A stretch of DNA of 64,000 nt, from assembly GCF_046250175.1 (NCBI RefSeq), contig NZ_CP176468.1, one strand, 5' to 3'. Positions 1-8,635 of the stretch are shown here, in pieces. The notes under the pieces were generated by a model. It saw nothing but the letters and a program-made list of their open reading frames with translations. It was not told the origin of the DNA and made no database searches. Position 1 is the first letter of the stretch. Each line of letters opens with the position of its first letter. The position numbers were made by a program, and so were the translations under genes. Origin of the DNA: Psychromonas sp030397575 (GTDB taxonomy: Bacteria; Pseudomonadota; Gammaproteobacteria; Enterobacterales; Psychromonadaceae).

Positions 1-672
1 TAAGGCCGCTTGAGAAGCTGGGAAGTCATAAACAAAACAAGGGGATACTTGGCCAATCTTAGGTTCGATAGCGATACAAAAAAGTAACTGTAAAATGGTA
101 TCTTTATCATCTTCATTGTCTAAAACATCACCTAATTCAAGGTGCGCGCCAGCCGATTTAAGTTGCTCATTGGAAACACTTAAAGGGTCTACTTGTAAAT
201 GTGTTAAAAAAGCCTCTTGATAAGTACATCGCGTCGGTTCTGCACAGTGCAAAATAGCCATTAATAACTGCGTCATTTCATCCATTAATTGATGATGGTT
301 AAAACCAACACGATACCACTCTAATAAAGAGAACTCAGGGTTATGGTAGCGTCCAGACTCTTCGTTACGATACACTTTGGAGACTTGATAAATAGATCCG
401 CTACCAGCCGCTAACAGCCTTTTCATATGAAATTCGGGAGAGGTTTGTAAATATAAAGGAACAGCCCCATCCACCAGTGGTTTATCGCTAATATTACGCC
501 CTACAAATTGTGTTTTAAAACAGTGTAAGTGAACATCAGTGACAGCCGCTTGGCTAAGTGAAGGCGTTTCTACTTCTAACACTTGTAAGCGACTAAAAAA
601 ATCTCTAATCGTGTTTAACATCTTAGCTCGTGCAGTAAGCTGAGCTAGTGAAGCATTGGGTAACCAGTTCAT
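1..672 (-). CDS. epmA: EF-P--(R)-beta-lysine ligase EpmA (3' part lies off the window)
   Basis: EpmA attaches (R)-beta-lysine to a conserved lysine of elongation factor P. It is a paralogue of class II lysyl-tRNA synthetase without the anticodon domain. The 224 visible codons begin MNWLPNASLAQLTARAKML and contain the class II motif 2 region, with VYRNEESGRYHNPEFSLLEW at roughly residues 100-120. The start ATG at 672 is preceded by an AAGGAGA ribosome binding site. The usual family length is about 325 residues, so the C-terminal third is cut by the window edge. The gene lies just downstream of efp on the same strand, but the efp terminator at 821-848 separates them, so it is probably transcribed on its own. 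Confidence 0.93.
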   Translation of the reverse strand, partial: MNWLPNASLAQLTARAKMLNTIRDFFSRLQVLEVETPSLSQAAVTDVHLHCFKTQFVGRNISDKPLVDGAVPLYLQTSPEFHMKRLLAAGSGSIYQVSKVYRNEESGRYHNPEFSLLEWYRVGFNHHQLMDEMTQLLMAILHCAEPTRCTYQEAFLTHLQVDPLSVSNEQLKSAGAHLELGDVLDNEDDKDTILQLLFCIAIEPKIGQVSPCFVYDFPASQAAL

Positions 673-710
673 TATATCTCCTTTAAGAAGCGCTATTTTA
701 CCTAAGCTTT

Positions 711-755
711 AATACCAATCATACTAATTAACTGCTCTATTTTGCCTACGTAAAA
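711..755. repeat. Degenerate end of the MITE-like repeat
   Basis: AATACCAATCATACTAATTA followed by ACTGCTCTATTTT resembles the reverse complement of the right end of the two long repeats at 2918-3143 and 3381-3604 (CACTAGTTAACTGATCTATT). Only this end is recognisable, so it looks like a decayed fragment. The match is short and judged by eye. Confidence 0.35.
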
Positions 756-820
756 TTTACAATACTTATTTAATATAATGGGCATCGTTTTTCGGAAATC
801 ATTAAAAGCAGAAAGCGGAT

Positions 821-848
821 ACAAAAAAACCAGCGCTTGGCTGGTTTT
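821..848 (-). terminator. Rho-independent terminator of efp
   Basis: A 9 bp stem, AAAACCAGC / GCTGGTTTT, with a five-base loop lies 26 bases past the efp stop codon. Read on the minus strand it is followed by a run of T. Confidence 0.85.
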
Positions 849-873
849 ATTAAACTCAATCATGGATTAAGCT

Positions 874-1443
874 TTATTTTTTAACACGACCTACATATTC
901 ACCAGTACGCGTATCAACTTTAATGATTTCGCCAATTTGGATGAATAATGGAACACGTACAACAGCACCTGTTGATAAGGTTGCTGGTTTACCACCAGTA
1001 CCTGCAGTGTCGCCTTTTAGACCAGGGTCTGTTTCAGTCACTTCTAACTCAACAAAGTTAGGTGGCATAACCGCGATAGGTGCATCATTCCAAGTAGTGA
1101 TAGTACAAATGTTTTGTTCTACTAACCACTTGTCCATATCACCGACTGCGTTTGCATCAGCAGCGATTTGTTCGAAAGTATTGTTATCCATAAAGTGGAA
1201 AAACTCACCATCGTTGTACAAGTAAGCTAAATCAAAATCCATTACATCAGCAGATTCTACTGTTTCATTTGATTTAAATGTTTTATCAACCACTTTACCT
1301 GAGATAAGCTTACGGTATTTAACACGACTAAATGCCTGACCTTTACCCGGTTTAACATATTCATTTTCCATGATCACACATGGTTCATTATCGAGCATGA
1401 ATTTTAGCCCGCCTTTAAAATCACTGGTACTATATGTCGCCAT
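874..1443 (-). CDS. efp: Elongation factor P
   Basis: EF-P binds ribosomes stalled on polyproline stretches and promotes peptide bond formation. The 189-residue length is typical of the family. The loop sequence YVKPGKGQAF places the modifiable lysine at K34, the position that EpmA/EpmB lysylate in E. coli. The start ATG at 1443 follows AGAGG at a good distance. It is divergent from epmB with only 29 bases between the start codons, so each promoter must overlap the other gene or this spacer. A strong terminator follows the stop. EpmC, the hydroxylase of the pathway, is not in the window. Confidence 0.98.
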   Translation of the reverse strand: MATYSTSDFKGGLKFMLDNEPCVIMENEYVKPGKGQAFSRVKYRKLISGKVVDKTFKSNETVESADVMDFDLAYLYNDGEFFHFMDNNTFEQIAADANAVGDMDKWLVEQNICTITTWNDAPIAVMPPNFVELEVTETDPGLKGDTAGTGGKPATLSTGAVVRVPLFIQIGEIIKVDTRTGEYVGRVKK

Positions 1444-1472
1444 TACAACCTCTATAACTGAACTGATAAAAA

Positions 1473-2489
1473 ATGCTTAAAATAATTGACGTGAATAATA
1501 CCGCTGACTTGCCAACATGGCAAAAGGAACTCGCTAATGCGGTCAAAAATCCACAACAACTGTTACAAATATTAGAAATTGAGCAAGAAACGACACGAAT
1601 AAGTGAGCTTGCTAAGAAACAATTCCCTATGTTGGTACCTATGCCTTTCGTCAATAAGATGAAAAAAGGCGATATTAACGATCCTTTATTAAAGCAAGTA
1701 TTGCCTATTCATGATGAAGAATTACACATACCTGGTTATAGCACAGACCCTTTAGTTGAACAAAACAACCAGCACAAAGGATTACTGCACAAATATAAAA
1801 GCCGAGTGTTAATTATTTTAAAAAGCGGTTGTGCAGTGAATTGTCGTTACTGTTTTAGACGCCACTTTCCCTATGCAGATAACAGTGTCAATAAATCACA
1901 GCTCACTAATATCGTCAGCTATATCCAAGCACACCCACAGGTTAATGAAGTTATTTTAAGTGGCGGTGATCCATTAATGACCAAAGACAAACAACTTGCA
2001 GAGTTACTTGATCAGCTAGAAGCATTGCCGCAATTAACACGTTTACGCATTCATACACGTTTACCAGTTGTGATCCCTTCACGTATTACCGATACACTCA
2101 CTACGCGATTACAACAGAGCCGCCTGAAAATAGTCATGGTGTTGCATATCAATCACGCACAGGAAATTGATAAACCTTTTGCAGAGGCGATGCAACGCTG
2201 TCATCAGGCAGGCATTCAACTGCTTAACCAAAGTGTATTACTTAAAGACGTTAACGATGATGTCACAACCTTAGTTGCGCTTAGTGAAGCTTTATTCTCA
2301 GTGAATATATTACCTTATTACCTATTCTTATTAGATAAAGTACAAGGAGCTGCACACTTCGATTTAAATGAACAAAAAGCACAACAACTGCATAAACAGA
2401 TGCAAGCCGAACTACCTGGTTACTTAGTGCCTAGATTAAGCAGAGAAATCGCAGGTGAACAAAGTAAAACGCTAATACATTCGTTATAA
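1473..2489 (+). CDS. epmB: EF-P beta-lysylation protein EpmB (lysine 2,3-aminomutase family)
   Basis: This radical SAM, PLP-dependent enzyme turns (S)-alpha-lysine into (R)-beta-lysine for transfer to EF-P by EpmA. The radical SAM cluster ligands are C120, C124 and C127 in SGCAVNCRYCFRRHFPY, and the SGGDPL motif follows at about residue 165. The length of 338 residues matches E. coli YjeK/EpmB rather than the longer clostridial KamA. No strong ribosome binding site is seen before the ATG, only an A-rich stretch. The gene is divergent from efp, as in E. coli. Confidence 0.95.
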   Translation: MLKIIDVNNTADLPTWQKELANAVKNPQQLLQILEIEQETTRISELAKKQFPMLVPMPFVNKMKKGDINDPLLKQVLPIHDEELHIPGYSTDPLVEQNNQHKGLLHKYKSRVLIILKSGCAVNCRYCFRRHFPYADNSVNKSQLTNIVSYIQAHPQVNEVILSGGDPLMTKDKQLAELLDQLEALPQLTRLRIHTRLPVVIPSRITDTLTTRLQQSRLKIVMVLHINHAQEIDKPFAEAMQRCHQAGIQLLNQSVLLKDVNDDVTTLVALSEALFSVNILPYYLFLLDKVQGAAHFDLNEQKAQQLHKQMQAELPGYLVPRLSREIAGEQSKTLIHSL

Positions 2490-2529
2490 TAACCATTATT
2501 TTAATAATTGAATTGCACAGGAGAAAATA

Positions 2530-2850
2530 ATGAGCAAAGAAAGCGTGCAAGCACAGCTTCAAGAAAACATTAAGATTATTTACCACAGAGCTGTGGATGC
2601 AGACCAAGCGTTAACTGAATTGCGCAAACAAAAAAATGCAACTTTTGCACATATTTTTACAGAAGACACACCATTTAAACAGCATGCGAATACCTTCTTA
2701 CCTTATGTAGAAGAGCTAGCAGCAGATTTACAGGCAATGGAAGTAGAAGATGATGAGCAATATAAAATGCAATTACCTGCATTAGTGGTAAAAATTGAAT
2801 TGTTATTTAAAACCTTAAATGCTTTCAAAGAGAAACTGAAATCTAAATAA
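2530..2850 (+). CDS. Small helical protein of unknown function
   Basis: This 106-residue protein starts 40 bases after epmB, with AGGAGAAAATA before the ATG, so it is probably co-transcribed with epmB. It is predicted all-helical and highly charged, with no signal peptide, membrane segment or cysteine. I do not recognise the family with certainty. There is a faint resemblance to short proteins annotated as PriB/PriC-domain primosomal proteins, but I see no diagnostic motif. Confidence 0.75.
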   Translation: MSKESVQAQLQENIKIIYHRAVDADQALTELRKQKNATFAHIFTEDTPFKQHANTFLPYVEELAADLQAMEVEDDEQYKMQLPALVVKIELLFKTLNAFKEKLKSK

Positions 2851-2912
2851 CCTTGATTTTAAAAATGCTAGCGCCGCAGAGTAGAAGGAGATTAAAGATC
2901 TCCGAATCAAGG
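2851..2912. other. Nested inverted repeat downstream of the small ORF
   Basis: CCTTGATT at 2851-2858 pairs with AATCAAGG at 2905-2912, and inside it GGAGAT (2887-2892) pairs with ATCTCC (2898-2903). It starts directly after the stop codon at 2850. There is no T run, so it is not a standard terminator; it could stabilise the 3' end of the mRNA. Confidence 0.5.
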
Positions 2913-2917
2913 TAATT

Positions 2918-3143
2918 TATAGCACAATGTCATTAAACAAATTATCTAAATTTTGCGCAAGAAAGTGACTTAGTTCAAGGCGTAATTTAATCCTTTCGAC
3001 TATTAATTTTGTTAATAGTCGATCGGGGAATCAACAGAAAAGCCTTACTTCTTTAATAGTGATTCTATTTGCGAAAATTACAATGAGGTAATAAGTTATT
3101 TTAACAAGTAAAATAGATCAGTTAACTAGTGTGGAGGGTATTA
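2918..3143. repeat. MITE-like repeat, copy 1
   Basis: This ~225 bp element is roughly 80% identical by eye to copy 2 at 3381-3604. Shared blocks include GACTTAGTTCAAGGCGTA and AACAAGTAAAATAGATCAGT. A perfect internal hairpin, CGACTATTAA / TTAATAGTCG, lies at 2997-3021. The ends are imperfect inverted repeats. It has no open reading frame, which fits a non-autonomous mobile or REP-like element. Confidence 0.8.
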
Positions 3144-3380
3144 CAAGAAGGTTACTTCTGAAAGCACTTGTATAACGCTGTTGGGTCTATAAATCACTCT
3201 GCATAGCCGTTTTTTTTACATTAAAGGTACTCTTAAAATGCAATCATAAAGCAATTTAAAGCTTTGTTATAATTGGTATTTACCACTTTTTTAATGCATC
3301 CATAATAGCAAGGTAATTCTCATATCTGGTGCTAACAATCTACACATTAAACACAAAATTTTGTACGCCCTCAGACATAT
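3144..3380. other. AT-rich spacer between the two repeats
   Basis: No gene is seen. Short fragments such as ATAATTGGTAT near 3270 resemble the terminal sequence of the repeats and may be decayed copies. Confidence 0.4.
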
Positions 3381-3604
3381 TATACCAATTACATTAAATA
3401 AGTGATCTAAATTTTGCATAGGAAAAATGACTTAGTTCAAGGCGTACTTTGAGCCTTTCGACGATTAACTTCGTTAATAGTCTATCGGAGAATTAACGAA
3501 AAGAGGTTAATTCTTTAATAGTTGTTCTATTTACAAAAATTACAACGAAGAAATAAGTTATTTTAACAAGTAAAATAGATCAGTTACTTAGTGTGATTAG
3601 TATT
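3381..3604. repeat. MITE-like repeat, copy 2
   Basis: The element opens with TATACCAATTACATTAAATA and closes with GTGTGATTAGTATTA. The reverse complement of the close matches the opening, giving imperfect terminal inverted repeats of about 35 bp. It is in direct orientation relative to copy 1 and has a central imperfect hairpin (CGACGATTAA / TTAATAGTCT). It ends about 55 bases from the stop of the MocR-type gene. Confidence 0.85.
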
Positions 3605-3659
3605 AAATTTAACTGCCATATAATATTTCCATTATCAATAAGTAACTTTAATATTCAGT

Positions 3660-5114
3660 TTATACTTTTAAATTTATAGATAAATCTTCTATTGATTTGG
3701 TAATTTCTTGCGGAGTAATTGCACCAAATCCAAACCTAAGATGGGTAGGAGTCGATAAATTACTGTATTGAGTGCTTAATGTTGCATCTTTATTAGTTAA
3801 ATTATTAAATGTTCCATCTTTAATCATTTTTTCTATATTTATCCAAAGTGCCATTCCCCCTATTGGTAATTTAAAAGAAACTTTATTCCCAAAAACTCTT
3901 TTAAATTCATTTGCAGCAAAGTTTCTCCTTGTTTCGTATTGTTTTTTTGTTTTACGGATATGTTTCTTTACCTCTCCTGACTTCATTAATTCTGATAAAA
4001 CATGTTCTGTTATTGTATTACCTTGCCTATCAATGAGGACGATCTCCTGAGCTGCTCTTTCAATGAATGTTTGATCTGCTGAAATATAACCGAGCCTTAA
4101 ACCAGGAGCAAAAACTTTAGACATCGAGCCTATATGAATAACGTTTTCAGAATTTGGTAAGCTTGCTAATGGTGGAATTGGTTTGTTTTCATAATGAAAT
4201 TCATGATCATAATCATCTTCTATTATCACAAACTGATGCTGTTTTGATAAATTAAGTAACTCTAATCGCCTATCAATAGGCAAGGTTACTGTTGTAGGAT
4301 ATTGATGATGAGGAGTAACATAAATACCAACAATCTCATGTTCTGCTATCAACTCTTTTAATGCTAAAATATTTAATCCATCGTCATCTAGTTTACAGCT
4401 CAATATTTTAAAACCATTTGATTCAAAAGCAGCTTTTGCAGGTAAATAGCACATTTCCTCTACTATTATTGCTCCTTTTTTAGGGTCTAGTATTCTTGAT
4501 GCTAGATAAATCCCCATTTGACTTCCTCTTACGACACATATTTGCTCTAGGCTACAATTCATAAATCGATCTTTAGATAACATTGTTTGAATTGACTCTC
4601 TAAGCTCCTTAATACCTCTAGGGTCTTCATAGCCAAGGCTTGAATAGCGACTCAAATGTATACAGGCTCTTCTATATGCCTTAGCAAGTATTTCATAAGG
4701 AATTAAGCGAGTATCTGGCGTTCCATCATTAATAACACAGTTATTATTGATACTAATTGCATCTTTATAAAGATTTTCAACTAATAAAGAAGCTGACTTA
4801 CTTTTATGAGCATTGTTAATGAGTTGTTTATTTTCTTTAGACAAATCTTGTTCTGGAATTATATCGGCAACAAATGTACCGCACCTAGGCTTAGTAACTA
4901 GCCAACCTTGAGACTCAAGCTCTTCGTAAACTTGTTGAACTGTTTTCCTGTTCACACCTAATTGATTCGCTAAAGACCTTGACCCAGGTAACATACTATT
5001 AACGCTAAGGCGCCCACTTTTAATATCTGTAATTAACTTCTCAAGCAACTTAGCGTGAAATGTTTTATCCGAGCTAGATTCTAAAAAAAATTTTGTTTCC
5101 CAAGGTCTTAACAT
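3660..5114 (-). CDS. MocR/PdxR-type GntR family regulator
   Basis: It has an N-terminal winged-helix GntR domain (about residues 20-90, with SLANQLGVNRKTVQQVYEEL) joined to a fold-type I aminotransferase-like domain. That domain holds the PLP lysine in GSMSKVFAPGLRLGY. Proteins of this class bind PLP and act as regulators, often of the divergent operon. The open frame reaches a TTG at 5138, but the ATG at 5114 has GGAGA seven bases upstream and gives 484 residues, so I chose it. It is divergent from the class II aldolase gene at 5228 and likely controls it. Whether it responds to an amino compound is inference. Confidence 0.88.
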   Translation of the reverse strand: MLRPWETKFFLESSSDKTFHAKLLEKLITDIKSGRLSVNSMLPGSRSLANQLGVNRKTVQQVYEELESQGWLVTKPRCGTFVADIIPEQDLSKENKQLINNAHKSKSASLLVENLYKDAISINNNCVINDGTPDTRLIPYEILAKAYRRACIHLSRYSSLGYEDPRGIKELRESIQTMLSKDRFMNCSLEQICVVRGSQMGIYLASRILDPKKGAIIVEEMCYLPAKAAFESNGFKILSCKLDDDGLNILALKELIAEHEIVGIYVTPHHQYPTTVTLPIDRRLELLNLSKQHQFVIIEDDYDHEFHYENKPIPPLASLPNSENVIHIGSMSKVFAPGLRLGYISADQTFIERAAQEIVLIDRQGNTITEHVLSELMKSGEVKKHIRKTKKQYETRRNFAANEFKRVFGNKVSFKLPIGGMALWINIEKMIKDGTFNNLTNKDATLSTQYSNLSTPTHLRFGFGAITPQEITKSIEDLSINLKV

Positions 5115-5227
5115 ACGCTCTCCATCTGGACCACTCAAAGTTAAATATCTGGATGTTAGCTATGGTCCAGTGCTTTGTTATCTTGCCTTTGTTATTAAAT
5201 AAAAGCAAATAGAGCAAGGAGTACTAT

Positions 5228-6004
5228 ATGAAAACAGCTTCAATGACAAAAAAAGAGTTAATGGGTAATGCTCAATTAGAAATGAAAAAAATCATTCAAG
5301 ATTTTATACTTTCAGATCGTGAAAAACTGGCACTGACTTGTCGAATTTTATTTGATAAGGGCCATGACTCAGGAATAGTAGGACAAATCACTTGTCGCTC
5401 TGAAAAACCAAACACATTTCTTACACAACGTTTTGGCTTAGGTTTTGAAGAAGTCACCGCAGCTAATTTAATGGAGGTCGATCATGATCTTCAACCATTA
5501 AATGGCGAAGGTATGGCAAATCCCGCTAACCGTTTCCATACATGGGTTTATAAAGAACACCCAGAAGTAAATTGCATTATTCATACTCACCCAATACATA
5601 TCGCCGCACTTTCTATGTTAGAGGTTCCATTGGTTATTTCTCAAATGGATACTTGTGCTTTATATAATGATTGCTCTTTCGTCAAAAATTGGCCAGGTAT
5701 ACCTGTTGGAAATGAAGAAGGGATTCTTATTTCAGAAGCTCTAGGAAGTAATCGTGCTCTTTTTCTTGCACATCATGGTCAATTGGTAACAGGTAAAACT
5801 ATTGAAGAGGCCTGTAACCTTGCAATTTTAATTGAACGCGCAGCAAAGCTTCAATTATTAGCGATGGCTGCAGGAGAGATTAAACCCTTACCACCAGCAT
5901 TAGCCCAAGAAGCACATGATTGGGTCTCTACGGAAAAACGAAACAAAATTAATTTTGCATATTATGCAAGACAAGCACTTAAAAAACACCATGATTGTAT
6001 ATAA
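5228..6004 (+). CDS. Class II aldolase/adducin family protein
   Basis: The protein has 258 residues. Zinc ligands of the class II aldolase fold are visible in HTHPIH (about residues 118-123) and in LAHHGQ further on. The family cleaves or decarboxylates phosphorylated or free sugar acids using a divalent metal. A clear ribosome binding site (AAGGAG) precedes the ATG. It is the first gene of a two-gene operon with the DapA-family lyase, nine bases apart, opposite a MocR regulator. The substrate cannot be read from sequence; the two lyases suggest stepwise breakdown of a multi-carbon acid. Confidence 0.85.
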   Translation: MKTASMTKKELMGNAQLEMKKIIQDFILSDREKLALTCRILFDKGHDSGIVGQITCRSEKPNTFLTQRFGLGFEEVTAANLMEVDHDLQPLNGEGMANPANRFHTWVYKEHPEVNCIIHTHPIHIAALSMLEVPLVISQMDTCALYNDCSFVKNWPGIPVGNEEGILISEALGSNRALFLAHHGQLVTGKTIEEACNLAILIERAAKLQLLAMAAGEIKPLPPALAQEAHDWVSTEKRNKINFAYYARQALKKHHDCI

Positions 6005-6013
6005 GGAAAAAAA

Positions 6014-6901
6014 ATGAATTTATCAGGAATTATAGGCTACCCAGTGACACCTTTTAATGATGAAGATGGAACTATTAATCTTAAGCAATTAGGCAACGTG
6101 ATCGATATTTTACTCGACTCAAAGGTTGATGCTATTGCTGCTTTAGGTAGTGCAGGCGAAGCCGCTTATTTAGATGAAATAGAATGGGAAAAAGTAGCTG
6201 AATATACCGTCAAACATGTTAACGGTAAAGTTCCAGTAGTAATTGGAATTGCAGAATTAACAACAGAAAAATCAATAAGCCGAGCAAAATATGCACATAA
6301 AATTGGTGCTGATATGATCATGGTATCGCCATTCTCATACTATAAATTAAGTGAAGATGAATTATTTATTCATTATGAAAGTATTTCAAAAGCAACTCCT
6401 TTACCGATAATGATATATAACAACCCTGCAACTTGTGGTGTAGATATGACACCTGAATTTATGTTGAAAATGGTGAAAGACATTGAAAATGCATCTGTAA
6501 TTAAAGAAAGTACAGGTGATATTCAACGTATGCATAAGATTTATAAGCTATCGAATGGCAGCGTTCCATTTTTTAATGGCTGTAATCATATGGCTTTAGA
6601 AGCCTTTAATGCTGGAGCAACTGGATGGTGTACTGCTGCACCTTGCCTTATAGGAGGTAAACCTAAAGCGTTGTTTGAAGCAGTTCAGAAAGGCGATAAT
6701 AAAAAAGCAAAAAAACTATTTTATGAGCAATATGAATTTCTTGAGTTTATTGTTACATCAGGATTAGCAGCAGCGATTAAATCCGGCTTTTCACTTCAAG
6801 GTAATGAAATTGGAGGACCGAGAAAGCCCCTACTACCTTTAACTCACTCCACTAAATTGCAATTAAAGCATATGTTGCAAGAGTTAAATTGCCTTAATTA
6901 G
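6014..6901 (+). CDS. DapA/NanA family Schiff-base aldolase or lyase
   Basis: This 295-residue TIM-barrel protein belongs to the dihydrodipicolinate synthase / N-acetylneuraminate lyase family. The Schiff-base lysine is K164 in VIKESTGD and the catalytic tyrosine is Y135 in MIYNNPATCG. The pyruvate-binding motif reads GSAGE instead of the GTTGE of true DapA, which argues for a catabolic aldolase or dehydratase rather than lysine synthesis. It follows the class II aldolase gene closely, and a hairpin (6914-6938) follows the stop. The true substrate is unknown. Confidence 0.85.
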   Translation: MNLSGIIGYPVTPFNDEDGTINLKQLGNVIDILLDSKVDAIAALGSAGEAAYLDEIEWEKVAEYTVKHVNGKVPVVIGIAELTTEKSISRAKYAHKIGADMIMVSPFSYYKLSEDELFIHYESISKATPLPIMIYNNPATCGVDMTPEFMLKMVKDIENASVIKESTGDIQRMHKIYKLSNGSVPFFNGCNHMALEAFNAGATGWCTAAPCLIGGKPKALFEAVQKGDNKKAKKLFYEQYEFLEFIVTSGLAAAIKSGFSLQGNEIGGPRKPLLPLTHSTKLQLKHMLQELNCLN

Positions 6902-6913
6902 ACAATGATTAAA

Positions 6914-6938
6914 GACCCATATATTCAATATATGGGTC
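6914..6938 (+). terminator. Hairpin after the aldolase/lyase operon
   Basis: GACCCATATAT / ATATATGGGTC form an 11 bp stem with a three-base loop 13 bases past the stop codon. The following sequence is not T-rich, so termination may be weak. Confidence 0.55.
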
Positions 6939-7048
6939 ACATCCACGCACTAATATTGGCTCTATTACTGGTTATTTAACACTCTTAATATCTTAATTTA
7001 AAATATACTAATGAGCATATCATTGAGTACTTAATCTAACGAACTCGA

Positions 7049-8635
7049 TTAAGATTCACTATGGTAGCAACACACTTTATTACGACCAGTCATTTTTGCT
7101 TCTTGTAAAGCTTGTTTAACAAACTGTATCTGTTGAGAAGCATCTTCAATATCTTCCACTTCTTGTACTTGCATTAATCCAATGCTCACTGTGAAATCAA
7201 TTTTTTGTTCATTAACCACTGTTGGCATTAAGTTTATTTCACTTCTAATACGTTCCATTAAAATAAGAGCATTGCTTTGATCCGTTCTTGGCATTAACAG
7301 AATGAAATCTTCACCACTTAATCGGGCAAATACATCTGTTTGACGCATCTGGTTATCAATTCGCAGCGTAAAATCAAGTATCACCTTATCGCCAAGATTA
7401 TGCCCAAATCTCTCATTAATACCTTTGAATGAGTCTATATTTAACATCGCTAGGCAATAAGGCTCTTTATAACGTAGGTAGCGTATATGTTCTTGCGCCA
7501 TGTGAATTTCAAAATAGCGACGATTATAAATATTAGTTAAATCATCATGAGTCACTAAGTGTTGTAGTTTTTTATTATTATCCGAAATAATATTATCTTT
7601 ATCTAAAATTGTTTGTATATAGCCTTTTATCACCTTAGCTATTTCACTAATATCATCATCACCTTTAACAGCAATACGATATTGGGCTTTACTGTCACCG
7701 GCATCAATAACCTGTCGAATTAAACCAATTCTACGTAAAAGGTTGGTTTGGAATACGATTAAAATGATAGCAACCACAACACAGGTTAATAATAGAAGGT
7801 AGAGAAAAGATTCCCTTACCGAAATTTTCTCTTCTACTTTAGTTAGATTCGTTAAAAATGCTTTTTGCGCAGATAAAACACTATCTCCCATCACGGTAAT
7901 GATCGACTGAGTTAGTTCTTTATGCTTTTCTTTTAATGTTTCCAGTACTGCGAGTTGTGCGGAATACGCTTGGTAATCCACAGAGATCGATGACGGGCCT
8001 ACTAATAAAGTAGATAAACCTTCGTAGTCTTGCGTCGACATGACTGATTTTAATGGTGATATTATGGCTTCAATAGCAGATGGTTCTGTTTCAGAATAAG
8101 CCTTAAGCAATGGATTAAATAATAGCAGTACATCATCAATGGCCAGTGCAATTTTAGTTTTGCCTTGTTTTAGTGTATCTCTTCGGTATTGCTCAATACT
8201 CTTATAATCCGATAACACTTGCTCAGATAATGCTATTTTTTTCATCATAGCGGCGGAAATAACATCACTCTGATCTGATAGAGTAGTGGTTAGAGATAAT
8301 AGCTCCTGATAAGAGTAAAGGTTATTAGAATACTTTTCTGATATTTTTACTATCCAGTTAGCTTTATCGGCAACATATGCATCACCCCATTCAAGATCCT
8401 TTTCATTCTCCGCAAGAAACATATTACTGGTTGCAGCAAGTATCTTATTGGTTTGAATTTTGAGTTGAGTAATTTCCAATAAACTATCGAAGTGTTCATC
8501 TTTAACACGTTGGTAATCATCTTTAAGTTCATTTAATGAAGCAATAGCAGACATCCCCACAACACCAGTCATGATAGTGAGGGTAATCGTCATGATAACA
8601 ACTCGTAAATTCAATTTATGTTTTAAGCGAGGCAT
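7049..8635 (-). CDS. Membrane-bound diguanylate cyclase with SGEDF active site
   Basis: It likely makes cyclic di-GMP at the inner membrane. One membrane segment lies at about residues 10-30 and a second at about 275-295. They enclose a helical periplasmic sensor of four-helix-bundle type, followed by a short linker and the GGDEF domain. The active-site motif reads SGEDF instead of GG(D/E)EF. The inhibitory RxxD site (RQTD) lies five residues upstream and is intact. The frame can start at TTG 8680, but the ATG at 8635 has AAGGA in position and a proper first membrane helix, giving 528 residues. It is a single gene with no obvious partner. Confidence 0.85.
   Translation of the reverse strand: MPRLKHKLNLRVVIMTITLTIMTGVVGMSAIASLNELKDDYQRVKDEHFDSLLEITQLKIQTNKILAATSNMFLAENEKDLEWGDAYVADKANWIVKISEKYSNNLYSYQELLSLTTTLSDQSDVISAAMMKKIALSEQVLSDYKSIEQYRRDTLKQGKTKIALAIDDVLLLFNPLLKAYSETEPSAIEAIISPLKSVMSTQDYEGLSTLLVGPSSISVDYQAYSAQLAVLETLKEKHKELTQSIITVMGDSVLSAQKAFLTNLTKVEEKISVRESFLYLLLLTCVVVAIILIVFQTNLLRRIGLIRQVIDAGDSKAQYRIAVKGDDDISEIAKVIKGYIQTILDKDNIISDNNKKLQHLVTHDDLTNIYNRRYFEIHMAQEHIRYLRYKEPYCLAMLNIDSFKGINERFGHNLGDKVILDFTLRIDNQMRQTDVFARLSGEDFILLMPRTDQSNALILMERIRSEINLMPTVVNEQKIDFTVSIGLMQVQEVEDIEDASQQIQFVKQALQEAKMTGRNKVCCYHSES

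Noticed and set aside
923..1225. Plus-strand open frame of 100 codons
   Set aside because: It lies wholly inside efp on the other strand; the efp frame is certain.
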